Source: JAVBSX01 sp051660685 (GTDB lineage Bacteria; Planctomycetota; Planctomycetia; Pirellulales; Thermoguttaceae). From it: a DNA stretch of 60,658 nt. The DNA is taken from contig JBOFQB010000057.1 in the NCBI GenBank assembly GCA_051660685.1, forward strand, positions 1-60,658, written 5' to 3'. Position numbers and translations under genes: made by a program. How positions within the stretch are numbered: position 1 is the stretch's first letter; each line of letters starts with the position of its first letter. Positions 25,030 through 33,594 of the stretch are shown piece by piece. The notes under the pieces were generated by a model. That model had not been told where the DNA came from, ran no database searches, and saw only the letters and a list, made by a program, of their open reading frames with translations.

Positions 25030-26934
25030 ATGCAGACGAACCCGATCAAAAGTTGTTGCTCTTTCCCGCTCGTTGCGGCATTGCTGTTTGGAACTGTTTT
25101 TCCTTCCGTTTCTGCGCAACAAGGAAGTGTTCCTCAACCGAAACCGGCAAAAGGAACGAATGTACAGAAAGGACAGCAGAATGTTCCTGAACTCAAGACG
25201 GTTAACAACACTGTGACGACATCGGGAAAAGAGACGATTCCCGAAGTCCTTGCCGAAGTGAATGGAGAGAAGATTACCAAAGAGCAGGTGATGCAGGAAG
25301 CGTTTCGGCAGCATTGTGAGGAAATTCTGGATAATCGAATCAGGACCTTTCTGATTGAGCTGGAATGTCGTCGGGCCGGTATTACCATAACCCCCGAAGA
25401 AGAGAATGTGGAAATCCAAAAAATGGCGAAAACATTTGGTTTTACGTCCGATGATTGGTTTGACGCCCTGCTCAAAGAGCGGAATCTGGACCCCGCAACA
25501 TATCGAAGTGAAATTCTTCGTCCGATTCTTGCGATTCGGAAATTGGCCGGACAAAGGGTGCAGGTGAGTGAGGAGGAGATTAACAAGGAATATGAAGCGG
25601 CTTATGGTCCGTCGATTCAGGTCCGACAAATAGTTCACAATTCCCGACAGACACTTGAAGAAATCCGTAATCGGGTCATTGCCAATCCGGCCTCTTTTGC
25701 AAAAGAGGCGAAAGACAACTCGCTTGATCCGAGCAGTGCCGCTTATGGAGGAATGATCCAACCGATTCGGCGTCATACAACGAATGATTTGATTGAAACG
25801 GTCGTCATGAATCTGCAACCCAAAGAAATATCGGCAATCGTTGAATTTCCGCGAGATAACTTTATCCTGTTTCAATGTGAACAACATTTTCCGGCTCTGA
25901 ATGTCAACGAAAAAAATGTTCGGGATGCTCTTGTTTTTCAAATTCAAGATCGCAAAACCCGGGGAGCAGCAGATGATGTTTTTCGTGAACTCCAGAATAA
26001 GGCCCAAATTCAGGTTGTCTTGAAAGACCAGGCTCTTTCACAACAGCATCCTAAAATTGCCGCATTTGTGAACGGCGCGGAAATCACTCGTCTGGAAGTT
26101 GCTCAACGTTGTTTCAAACAATATGGAGAGCAGGTTTTGGCAGAACGCATCTCGATTCTTGTTTTGGAGCAGGAATGTAAACGACGTGATATAATGATCA
26201 CAGATCAAGAGTTGGACGCAGAAATTGCCGAAAGGGCAACACTTGAATTGCCGCTTAAACTGGATGGAACGCCGAATACGGCGTATTGGCTGGAAGTTCA
26301 GGCGAAAAACCAGAATGTTCCTGTTATGACGATTCGCAACAATACGGTTCGTCCGCTCATCATGCTTAAAAAATTGGCCCAAGATCAGGTTCAAATAACG
26401 GAAGAGGATATTCAAAAGGGTTTTGAAGCCAATCATGGTCCCCGGGTTCGTTGTCTCGCTATTTTTCAGGACAATATGCGAAGAGCCCAACAGGTTTGGG
26501 CGCAAGCCAATAGTGTGCGTGATCCCGCCTATTTTGGTGATTTGGCGGAAAAGTATTCGGTCAACGATATGAGTCGGGCACTTCGCGGGGAGATTCCGCC
26601 GATTCAAAAATATGGCGGAATGCCGCAATTGGAAGAAGCGGCATTTCAACTGGAACCGGGAGAACTCTCCGAAGTGATTCAGTTGGGACCTGAAATGTAC
26701 GCAATCCTGTTTTGTCTCGGTCAAACCAAACCCGTTGTAACGGATGTAAATGACGTTCGTGATTTACTTGAAAAGGATTTGAAAGAAAAAAAGACGCAAT
26801 TGGCAATGCAGGATTATCTGGAGAAAACGTATAAACGAAGTACCATTTCAAATTATTTAACAGGTGAAACGAATGAGGCGAAGAGTCCCAATGAGTTGCA
26901 AGAAGCAGCCAATCCTATGAGACAGAAACGATAA
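25030..26934 (+). CDS. Exported parvulin-type peptidyl-prolyl isomerase, duplicated
   Basis: 634 residues with a signal peptide (LVAALLFGTVFPSVSAQQ, cut near residue 25). It is a SurA/PpiD-type chaperone and isomerase expected in the periplasm. The whole functional unit appears twice. Module 1 (about 70-287) has a SurA-like N-region beginning EVLAEVNGEKITKEQVMQEA and a PpiC domain with QVRQIVHNS, SFAKEAKDNS and AYGGMI. Module 2 (about 340-567) begins AAFVNGAEITRLEVAQRCF, and its PpiC part has FGDLAEKYSVND and KYGGMPQLEEAAFQLEPGEL. The two modules are clearly diverged. The ATG at 25030 is chosen because the signal peptide begins there. Confidence 0.82.
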   Translation: MQTNPIKSCCSFPLVAALLFGTVFPSVSAQQGSVPQPKPAKGTNVQKGQQNVPELKTVNNTVTTSGKETIPEVLAEVNGEKITKEQVMQEAFRQHCEEILDNRIRTFLIELECRRAGITITPEEENVEIQKMAKTFGFTSDDWFDALLKERNLDPATYRSEILRPILAIRKLAGQRVQVSEEEINKEYEAAYGPSIQVRQIVHNSRQTLEEIRNRVIANPASFAKEAKDNSLDPSSAAYGGMIQPIRRHTTNDLIETVVMNLQPKEISAIVEFPRDNFILFQCEQHFPALNVNEKNVRDALVFQIQDRKTRGAADDVFRELQNKAQIQVVLKDQALSQQHPKIAAFVNGAEITRLEVAQRCFKQYGEQVLAERISILVLEQECKRRDIMITDQELDAEIAERATLELPLKLDGTPNTAYWLEVQAKNQNVPVMTIRNNTVRPLIMLKKLAQDQVQITEEDIQKGFEANHGPRVRCLAIFQDNMRRAQQVWAQANSVRDPAYFGDLAEKYSVNDMSRALRGEIPPIQKYGGMPQLEEAAFQLEPGELSEVIQLGPEMYAILFCLGQTKPVVTDVNDVRDLLEKDLKEKKTQLAMQDYLEKTYKRSTISNYLTGETNEAKSPNELQEAANPMRQKR

Positions 26935-27079
26935 ACCTTTTTTTCGGTTCAATTGAATCAAATCGGTCAATCGAAATTTTCCTGTTCCAGAAAAAAACAG
27001 AACACTCCGATTGACTGTTCACCTTGTTTGATTTCCTCTCTTTCACCATAAATAATAACACCTAATCCCAATCCGTCAG

Positions 27080-28564
27080 ATGAGAACATATCCTGTAATC
27101 GGTTTTGTGGTCTTGATTTCAAGTGCAATAACATTGTTAGGTCAACAGGCAAACCCGAGTAATACACGGTCTGCAACCCCGAATGTTCAGGCAACGAACC
27201 CGTTGCGCAATCCGCAACAGCAGCAACAGCAATCAGGATTGATTACAGGATCGGGAACGAATAATGTTCCAACCGGAAATGTGCCGGTTGAAACAACTCC
27301 CGCTGTTGTCAACTCCGTCGAATCGGCAGGTGTCCCGAATTCCAATTCGTTGGATTCGATTCCTGAAGTTCGTGAAGGTCTTGAATTGCTGAAACAGGGA
27401 GAGCGGGTTCAAGCAGCCGCAAAATTTGCAGCCGCTTACCAAAAACGGCCCGATTTGATCCCGGCCGGTCTCGCAGTTGCAGTCGCACTTGCCAATCAAC
27501 GACGTTTCGATCAGGTTCGGTTCTGGTTGGAACAAACAACAGAAGATTGCCCTAATGATCCAGAAGCGTTCATTGTCCTTGCTGAAATTGCACAAAACGA
27601 GCATCGTCTTCTTGAAGCAAAAATGCTCGCTTCACAAGGTCTTTCTGTTGCATCAAAATATACGGCAAACCCTGAACGTCAGAAAAATCTCGCTCTTCGC
27701 GGACAAATGGTGTTCATTTTGATTGCCGAACGTAAGGAACGTTGGACAGAAGCGAAAGAACGATTGGAACGATTGATTCAGGGAAATCCAGATGCAAACG
27801 AATTGCTTGTCCGACTGGGATTTGTCTATTTTCATTTGAATGATTTGCAAAAATCACTGAATACCTTTAATCAGGCAAAAACGAAGGGGGTTGATTTAAC
27901 AAGTCCTTACGCAATCATTGCCCAATTGTACGATCAAAAAGGTAACATGCAAGAAGCAACCCGGTATTTGAACGAAGCGGTTAAGACGGGTTCAAGTGAC
28001 CCGATTGTTTTGGCAATTGCGTCACAAATGAATTTGAAATGGAATAATCTGGCAGATGCGAGAAAGTATGCCGAACAGTTGCTCAACGTCAAACCGGATT
28101 CGTTAGATGCAAAAGCGGTTTTAGGACTGATTGCCCTTTATGAAAAAAATTATCCGCTTGCCGAATCGTATTATGAGTCGATTGTCAAGGATCAACCTGA
28201 AGAATTTGCGGGCAAAAATGGTTTGGCTCTTTCCCTTTGTGAACAGGATGGTGAAAAAGTGAAACAAGCTGTTGAAATCGCGCAGGAGTTGGTTAAGCGA
28301 CATCCGCAATCAATGGATGCTTTAACGACATTCGCTTGGGTTGCGTATAAGGTTGGAAATGCAGAACAAGCGGAACAGATTATGCGACAGATTCAGCAAA
28401 ACGGGGTCATAACAGCAGCAGGAGCGTATTATCTGGCGGAGATACTTGCTAAGAAAGGTGATACGGCAACTGCAAAACAGCTTGTTGCAGCTGCACTCAG
28501 CACGCCGCTTAATTATCCGAAAAAGAGTGACGCTGAATTGTTGCAGAAACAATTAGGACAATAA
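27080..28564 (+). CDS. Secreted TPR-repeat protein
   Basis: 494 residues. It has an N-terminal signal peptide (VIGFVVLISSAITLLGQQ), then an Asn/Gln/Pro linker to about residue 85, then TPR-like helix pairs to the end. Examples are LELLKQGERVQAAAKFAAAY, VRLGFVYFHLNDLQKSLNTF, LYDQKGNMQEATRYLNEAVK and ALYEKNYPLAESYYESIVKD. There is no catalytic domain, so it is probably a periplasmic assembly or adaptor protein. The gene lies 145 bases after the parvulin isomerase and 115 bases before lpxD, all on one strand, which fits an envelope-biogenesis group. Confidence 0.78.
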   Translation: MRTYPVIGFVVLISSAITLLGQQANPSNTRSATPNVQATNPLRNPQQQQQQSGLITGSGTNNVPTGNVPVETTPAVVNSVESAGVPNSNSLDSIPEVREGLELLKQGERVQAAAKFAAAYQKRPDLIPAGLAVAVALANQRRFDQVRFWLEQTTEDCPNDPEAFIVLAEIAQNEHRLLEAKMLASQGLSVASKYTANPERQKNLALRGQMVFILIAERKERWTEAKERLERLIQGNPDANELLVRLGFVYFHLNDLQKSLNTFNQAKTKGVDLTSPYAIIAQLYDQKGNMQEATRYLNEAVKTGSSDPIVLAIASQMNLKWNNLADARKYAEQLLNVKPDSLDAKAVLGLIALYEKNYPLAESYYESIVKDQPEEFAGKNGLALSLCEQDGEKVKQAVEIAQELVKRHPQSMDALTTFAWVAYKVGNAEQAEQIMRQIQQNGVITAAGAYYLAEILAKKGDTATAKQLVAAALSTPLNYPKKSDAELLQKQLGQ

Positions 28565-28679
28565 ATGGGACAGTAAAAGGCAAATGGAGCAAAGGGTTGA
28601 AAAACCGAAAATGATTTACCTTTTCTATATTTCTGTAGAAACCGAGGAAATGCGGACGAGACCGAAAGAGACGTGAAGA

Positions 28680-29765
28680 ATGAAAGAACAAAAACTTGGG
28701 GAATTGGCGATTCTGGTTGGCGGAAAAGTGATTGGAGATGCAAAGCGGCGAATTGGGGGTGCTTCACCGATTCATAATGCCCTTTCAAGTGACATCACGT
28801 TTCTTGAGAACATTGACAGGTTACATTTGCTGCAAAAAAGCAAAGCAGGCGCGGTTGTTCTTGCCCGAACTGTTGAGGAGGACGTGAGAATCGCGTCCCT
28901 GCAATGTGCTGTTCTTCTGGTCGATGAGGTCTTGCCCTCTTTTGAAAAGATTGCCCTACATTTTCGTCCTCAAACAGTTCAGCCGGTTCGGGAAATTCAT
29001 CCGGCTGCAACAGTTGCCCAATCGGCAAAAGTCGGGAAAAATGTTCTCATTGACGCTTGCGCAGTGATTGGAGAAAATGTCGAAATTGCAGAAGGTTGCA
29101 CGATTCATTCGGGCGTTCGGATTTTTGACAATTGTCAGATTGGACCGGATTGTACGATTTACCCTAATGCTGTTTTGTATGAAAACAGTATTCTCGGTCC
29201 CCGCTGTATCATTCATTCCTGTTCGGTTATAGGAGCTTACGGATTTGGTTATGATTCGTCCAAAGGAATACACCGTCTTTCCTCGCAACTGGGGAATGTG
29301 GTTTTGGGAGCCGATGTCGAGATTGGCGCATGTAGCACGATTGACCGGGGAACGTATGGTTCGACACAAATCGGAGACGGAACGAAAATTGACAATTTGG
29401 TGATGATTGCTCACAATTGCATGTTGGGCAAATACAATCTGATTTGTGCTCATACAGGGATTGCGGGGAGTACGACGACGGGAGATTACGTTATTATGGC
29501 AGGTCGGGTTGGAATACGCGATCATGTTCATGTCGGCGATCAGGCAATTCTCGGAGCAATGTCCGGGGTCATGTCCGATGTTCCTGAGAAAGCGCGTTGG
29601 GTTGGAATTCCGGCAACACCCGAAAAGGAACAGATGAAGAAACAGGCTGCACTTGCCCGATTGCCTGAAATGCGAAAAGAGTTAAAAGCTCTTCAACAGC
29701 AGGTTCAGCAGTTGGAATCTCATCTGTCAGAAAACCGGTCCGAGAAACCGTTGGAGAAGAAATAA
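28680..29765 (+). CDS. lpxD: UDP-3-O-acylglucosamine N-acyltransferase LpxD
   Basis: 361 residues. LpxD adds the second acyl chain to UDP-3-O-acyl-glucosamine, the third step of lipid A synthesis. The N-terminal uridine-binding domain (about 1-100) is followed by a left-handed beta-helix of hexapeptide repeats (about 105-300: IGENVEIAEGCTIHSGVRIF, IGPDCTIYPNAVLYENSILG). Motifs typical of LpxD are GAYGFGYD, a Cys/Ser-Thr-Ile-Asp-Arg-Gly segment, and MIAHNC with the catalytic histidine near residue 245. A C-terminal coiled coil (LKALQQQVQQLESHL) matches the family. Only eight bases separate it from lpxI. The usual neighbours fabZ and lpxA are absent. Confidence 0.95.
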   Translation: MKEQKLGELAILVGGKVIGDAKRRIGGASPIHNALSSDITFLENIDRLHLLQKSKAGAVVLARTVEEDVRIASLQCAVLLVDEVLPSFEKIALHFRPQTVQPVREIHPAATVAQSAKVGKNVLIDACAVIGENVEIAEGCTIHSGVRIFDNCQIGPDCTIYPNAVLYENSILGPRCIIHSCSVIGAYGFGYDSSKGIHRLSSQLGNVVLGADVEIGACSTIDRGTYGSTQIGDGTKIDNLVMIAHNCMLGKYNLICAHTGIAGSTTTGDYVIMAGRVGIRDHVHVGDQAILGAMSGVMSDVPEKARWVGIPATPEKEQMKKQAALARLPEMRKELKALQQQVQQLESHLSENRSEKPLEKK

Positions 29766-29773
29766 CGAAAATC

Positions 29774-30667
29774 ATGGAACAGCAGCGAATTGGTTTGATT
29801 GCCGGTTGGGGTCGTTATCCCCTGTATTTGGCCAAATCACTGAAAGAGGCCGGACATCGGGTCTATGCTCTTGGTGTCGTCAATCATGCTGATTACGAAA
29901 TCGCCCAATACTGCGAGGAATTTCGATATTTGGGTTTTGGTCGAATGAGTTCGGCGATTCGTTTTTTTCGTAAACATCAGGTTACTCAAGCGACAATGGG
30001 GGGAAAAATTGAGAAACGTCTGCTTTTCAATCCCTGGTTTCTCTGGAAACAACTCCCTGATTTATACACAATCAGGACGTTTGCCCCCATGTTCTTTACA
30101 CGACGGAATGATTGTAAGGATGATACGTTACTTCTTGCTTTTGTGAACGCTTTTGGTCGAGCGGGAATCACTTTTTTACCAGGAACGGATTTTGCCCCGG
30201 AGTTACTTGTGAAACGACAACGATTGACACGATTAGGTCCCAGTACAGCGCAATGGAAGGACATCTGTTTTGGTTGGACACTTGCGAAAGAGATGGGGCG
30301 ATTGGACATTGGGCAAAGTATCTGCGTAAAGAATCAGGCTGTTCTTGCGGTTGAAGCGATTGAGGGGACGGACCAATGTATACGTCGGGCCGGTTCTTTG
30401 TGTACATCCGGGGGATTTTCGGTTGTGAAGGTCTCCAAACCGCAACAGGACATGCGATTTGATGTCCCGACGTTTGGATTACAGACGATGCAGACAATGG
30501 TGGAATCGGGAGCCCGGGTTCTTGCAATTGATGCTGGGAAGACGATCTTTATTGACAAGCAGGAGGTGATTGACTTTGCGGACCGGAACAAGCTGATTGT
30601 GGTTTCAGTAACCGAGGACGATACCCTTTTGGAAAACAGCCCTTTTCCAGAAGGATACGGGGGTTAG
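29774..30667 (+). CDS. lpxI: UDP-2,3-diacylglucosamine pyrophosphatase LpxI
   Basis: 297 residues (DUF1009 family). LpxI hydrolyses UDP-2,3-diacylglucosamine to lipid X and UMP, replacing LpxH in many bacteria. Characteristic segments are the N-terminal IGLIAGWGRYPLYLAKSLKE, MGGKIEKRLLFNPW, DIGQSICVKNQAVLAVEAIE, and the C-terminal catalytic part RFDVPTFGLQTMQTM with DAGKTIFIDKQEVIDFAD. It is probably co-transcribed with lpxD. Its stop codon TAG (30665-30667) lies inside the first unit of a G-rich repeat tract, so the repeat provides the end of the reading frame. Confidence 0.93.
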   Translation: MEQQRIGLIAGWGRYPLYLAKSLKEAGHRVYALGVVNHADYEIAQYCEEFRYLGFGRMSSAIRFFRKHQVTQATMGGKIEKRLLFNPWFLWKQLPDLYTIRTFAPMFFTRRNDCKDDTLLLAFVNAFGRAGITFLPGTDFAPELLVKRQRLTRLGPSTAQWKDICFGWTLAKEMGRLDIGQSICVKNQAVLAVEAIEGTDQCIRRAGSLCTSGGFSVVKVSKPQQDMRFDVPTFGLQTMQTMVESGARVLAIDAGKTIFIDKQEVIDFADRNKLIVVSVTEDDTLLENSPFPEGYGG

Positions 30668-30770
30668 GGATAGAGGATTGGGGTTAGGGACTGGGGAATA
30701 GGGGGAAGAGAATAGGGGGAAGACAGGAAGATAACGGCGTCTCGCACATCAACCGGTTTACTTTTTTTGT
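30661..30770 (+). repeat. Composite intergenic repeat, copy 3
   Basis: A tract of TAGGGAT, TTGGGGT, TAGGGAC and TAGGGGG units (30661-30720) follows directly on the lpxI stop. The core ATAACGGCGTCTCGC (30731-30745) comes next, then AACCGGTTTACTTTTTTTG (30751-30769). The core matches those at 40680-40889 (reverse) and 44305-44516 (forward). It sits in the convergent junction of lpxI and the LysM gene. Confidence 0.7.
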
Positions 30771-30847
30771 CTGATACCTCTTTTGGGTTGACTCTGTTTT
30801 TTCTTCTACCTTCTCTCTACTAACTCCTACATTCTCTCTCATGTACA

Positions 30848-30866
30848 CGCAGAACGTTGTTCTGCG
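30848..30866 (-). repeat. REP-like hairpin (CGCAGAAC stem)
   Basis: A perfect eight-base stem, CGCAGAAC (30848-30855) and GTTCTGCG (30859-30866), with a three-base loop, lies 14 bases past the stop of the LysM gene. On the minus strand it reads ACCGC...GCGTGTA, the same frame as hairpins at 51205, 53798 and 55244. It is a member of a dispersed family described in the findings. Confidence 0.7.
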
Positions 30867-30880
30867 GTTAAACGGACCTT

Positions 30881-33289
30881 CTATTGGCGTGAACGTCGGC
30901 GATTCGTTGATTCGGAAACAGAAGACGTTCGGTCAGGTAAACGAAGTTGTAAACCGGGACGGAGATAATCAGGGTTGGACTCCAAAAGCTCCTCGTTCAG
31001 TCGCAAAATTTCATGCCAATACGAAGTGCTCCCTAACTCTCGCTTTGCTATGTTAAACAGATTGTCCCCCTCACGAACTGTGTAGAACCGCTCCCCGGAT
31101 CGTTCGGGTTGTTTCTGCAAGGGTTGAACCAATTCTATCATCGTTTCGCCCGTCGAAACATGGGACCGGGATCGGGAATCTGGTTGAAAAGGCTTTATTC
31201 CCTTTTCCGCGCCAATCGAACCAAATGCCGGGGTTGGACGTGTTTGGGGGACAATGTGATTGCCCGGAACCGGAACACCCGGGGTTGTCGGAACGGTCGT
31301 CTGAGGAACCGTTGTTGTCGAATTCGTTCTTGTATTGGAATAGTCCGTTCCCACATTCTTCCGAGGTGTTGACGTCGTTGCAACTGTTGGTTGCGAATCA
31401 AGACTGTATTTGGGATTGATCTGGACCAATGTCGGTTGCGGTTCCGGCAATTCGGATTCCGTTTGATAAGGTGAAGCAAAAACAGGGTTTGAATCGGCCT
31501 CTTCAAACGATGTCGCCCCTAAACCAAGAGGTTGACGGACACTTTGCGAGGTTCTTGGAGCAGGTGTTTTCTGCGTTGGAGCTGAGGAATCAGACGTTTG
31601 ATCCGAAGAACCGAGTCCAAGAACAGGGACGTTGTGGATCGGGGACTTGGAATTTTGATTCTTGGGTTGATTGGTGTGGTCAGAGTGATTGCGCTGATCG
31701 GGTTGGTCCGTCTGATTGGAGTCATTCAAGGGAATGTGTCCTGACATTTCTTTTGAGGTTGATGTGTCGTTCAGACCAACCGAAATCGAAGCAGAATCGT
31801 CGTTCAGTCCCCAATCCCCCCGGTTTTGAGCGTAAAGCGGTTGAAGACTGGACGATTGCGGCTCCAGAACTGTTGGGGGTGAGGGCATGTTGCTTAATTC
31901 CGTGTTGTTTGACGTGATGTCACTTGATACAACGTTCTTACTTGGTGTTATGTTATTTGACCCCGTGTTACTTAATACCGTCTTGTTTGACGTTATCGCA
32001 TTTGACACAGCGTTCTTACTTGGTGTTATGTTATTTGACCCTGTGTTACTTAATACCGCGTTGTTTGACGTTATCTCACTTGATACAGTGTTCTTACTTG
32101 GCGTTATGTTATTTGACCCTGTGTTATTTGCGGAAATGATAGAGGATGCCGTCTCTGCTTGAGAGGTGTAAGCCGGTTGAGGAGTCATTTCAGCCGATTG
32201 TGGGGTGATTTCCGCCAATTGGCGTTGCAATTCGTCCGGCTGATAAGGAGCAAACGCCTTGTCGTTGGAAGAGTAAAAACGATACCCGAAAAAACCGCCA
32301 ATTGAAACAAGGACAATTGCCGTTGCGCCTGCAATTTTAAGACGAATCGAACGGATTGCCCGTTCATACGCCAATTCGTCAAAATCCTCTTCCGGTTCTG
32401 ATGTTTCCGTTTCAACGGATTCAACAAAATTGATTTCGGCAAGTGAATCACCGAGTGATTCGTCCAATGAATCAGCGGAATCAGCCGATTGCGCCAATTG
32501 GTTCAAAGATGTTCGACGGTCAGAATCCTCGCAAACAGTTGTTTTGCGAAAAAAAAGAAGGGATGAAGAAACGGCAGAAATGGTATAAAACCCTGCTCGC
32601 GGAATTTGGGCGAAAATTCTAAGAGCCGACATGAACGGGGGATGTGCCGATTTCCAAAGAATTGCTCCAAATGTGCGGATTTTGGCGGACATCCCTGCAA
32701 TGAGGTCGAATGTCGAACGAAACAGGGTTTTTATATTGGCAATCTCGCCGACATCTGCTGTTGTCGATTCATTGACAACCTTTGATACGGCATTTGAATC
32801 GACGTTTGCAGCATCCTTTGAATCTGGGTTTGAGACCCGATTTGAATCTCGGTTTGCAACTCGATCAGATTTGGCGTTTGCGACTTGATCTGACTTGGCA
32901 TTTGCGACGAGAGAAGACGTTTCCTGTTTGAGAAGGGAAGAGTACGAAGATTGCGAGGGGGGAACCGATTCGGTGATCTGCTGATCGGGAACCGGGACAA
33001 ACCGTTCTTCAGCGAAGTTGTCTTCCGTTTGATACTGTTCGGTCCCTTGCTGTTCCGTCCCCTGTTGTTCTGCCAACTGCCAATTGGATTCTTCCTCTGA
33101 ACAGGTGTACTGATACTCCAACGGTTCTTGATACTCGGACGACATCTGATACTCAGATGCTTCTTGCGTATACTCCGAGTAATCCGTCTCTTCGTACAAA
33201 TTTTCCCCGGAATCAGGAAATTGCGGTTTGGTACTATACGACTTGTTCTGATTTCGGTCGCGGTCTCTATTTTTTTTATTTTTTGACAT
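30881..33289 (-). CDS. Membrane-anchored LysM-domain protein
   Basis: 802 residues. There is no N-terminal signal. A long acidic, Gln/Ser/Tyr-rich cytosolic part (including eight-residue units like VANAKSDQ near 130-175) precedes one clear membrane segment at about 315-338 (IAGATAIVLVSIGGFFGYRF). Then comes an Asn/Ser/Thr/Pro-rich linker with three 26-residue tandem repeats. A single C-terminal LysM domain (about 735-785: FYTVREGDNLFNIAKRELGS, then YLRPGLQLRLP) would bind peptidoglycan glycan chains, so the C-terminus is predicted to be in the periplasm. The ATG at 33289 is chosen for the AAGGA seven bases upstream, and an in-frame TTG at 33304 is less likely. Confidence 0.75.
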   Translation of the reverse strand: MSKNKKNRDRDRNQNKSYSTKPQFPDSGENLYEETDYSEYTQEASEYQMSSEYQEPLEYQYTCSEEESNWQLAEQQGTEQQGTEQYQTEDNFAEERFVPVPDQQITESVPPSQSSYSSLLKQETSSLVANAKSDQVANAKSDRVANRDSNRVSNPDSKDAANVDSNAVSKVVNESTTADVGEIANIKTLFRSTFDLIAGMSAKIRTFGAILWKSAHPPFMSALRIFAQIPRAGFYTISAVSSSLLFFRKTTVCEDSDRRTSLNQLAQSADSADSLDESLGDSLAEINFVESVETETSEPEEDFDELAYERAIRSIRLKIAGATAIVLVSIGGFFGYRFYSSNDKAFAPYQPDELQRQLAEITPQSAEMTPQPAYTSQAETASSIISANNTGSNNITPSKNTVSSEITSNNAVLSNTGSNNITPSKNAVSNAITSNKTVLSNTGSNNITPSKNVVSSDITSNNTELSNMPSPPTVLEPQSSSLQPLYAQNRGDWGLNDDSASISVGLNDTSTSKEMSGHIPLNDSNQTDQPDQRNHSDHTNQPKNQNSKSPIHNVPVLGLGSSDQTSDSSAPTQKTPAPRTSQSVRQPLGLGATSFEEADSNPVFASPYQTESELPEPQPTLVQINPKYSLDSQPTVATTSTPRKNVGTDYSNTRTNSTTTVPQTTVPTTPGVPVPGNHIVPQTRPTPAFGSIGAEKGIKPFQPDSRSRSHVSTGETMIELVQPLQKQPERSGERFYTVREGDNLFNIAKRELGSTSYWHEILRLNEELLESNPDYLRPGLQLRLPDRTSSVSESTNRRRSRQ
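31892..32125 (-). repeat. Three 78-bp tandem repeats in the LysM protein gene
   Basis: Units at 32048-32125, 31970-32047 and 31892-31969 each encode 26 residues beginning NTGSNNITPSKN. They are nearly identical in DNA, implying recent expansion. They lie in the periplasmic linker between the membrane segment and the LysM domain, so copy number would set the reach of the LysM domain. Confidence 0.88.
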
Positions 33290-33356
33290 TTTGCATCCTT
33301 GCAAAAGTGTGCTGAACTCTTTGTTATGTAAGCGGTTCTCTACACAAATCTATTCG

Positions 33357-33469
33357 ACTTGTTCGAGAATTCAAATGATTTTGCCTATTTTGGCAAATAA
33401 TGTGTTTTTGGCAAATTGTTGGCAGAATAGATAAAACTTCTTGAGTATTTCAATCGGTTGCCGAACAAA
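33357..33469 (+). repeat. Terminal-inverted-repeat element, copy A
   Basis: It begins ACTTGTTCGAGAATTCAAAT and ends GGTTGCCGAACAA. The two ends are near-inverted repeats (ACTTGTTCG against CGAACAAgt). Internal landmarks are TTGGCAGAATAGATAAAA and TTGAGTATTTCAATCGGTTG, shared with copies B and C. It is about 113 bases with no coding capacity and looks like a miniature inverted-repeat element. Confidence 0.75.
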
Positions 33470-33472
33470 TAG

Positions 33473-33576
33473 ACTTGTTCGAGGACTCAAATTATTTTGT
33501 CTATTTTGTCAAATGAACGTATGTTTGGCAGAATAGATAAAATTTTTTGAGTATTTCAGTCGGTTGCCGAACAAGT
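33473..33576 (+). repeat. Terminal-inverted-repeat element, copy B
   Basis: A direct second copy only three bases after copy A. It is 104 bases with perfect nine-base termini, ACTTGTTCG and CGAACAAGT. Differences from copy A are scattered substitutions and a short deletion between the two internal TTGGCA-like motifs. Confidence 0.8.
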
Positions 33577-33594
33577 CTAATCTATTATCGGCCC

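Larger units (their letters stand above)
33290..33594. other. Intergenic stretch with two tandem element copies
   Basis: 305 bases between the MurE-like gene (ending at 33595) and the start of the LysM gene (33289), both leftward. Most of it is two direct copies of the terminal-inverted-repeat element listed separately. The 65 bases next to the LysM start hold its ribosome binding site (AAGGA) and no clear promoter boxes. Confidence 0.5.

Noticed and set aside
25021..26007. Minus-strand open frame opposite the parvulin gene
   Set aside because: The plus strand has a signal peptide and PpiC motifs. The minus frame is an arginine/cysteine/phenylalanine-rich shadow without homology.
4870..30667. 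Single operon for the whole rightward block
   Set aside because: Gaps of 100-390 bases with separate promoter candidates (8649, 24745) and a repeat at 23641 argue for several transcription units.
31892..32125. Regularly spaced repeats suggesting a CRISPR array
   Set aside because: The units are contiguous 78-bp in-frame coding repeats without unique spacers, inside the LysM protein gene.
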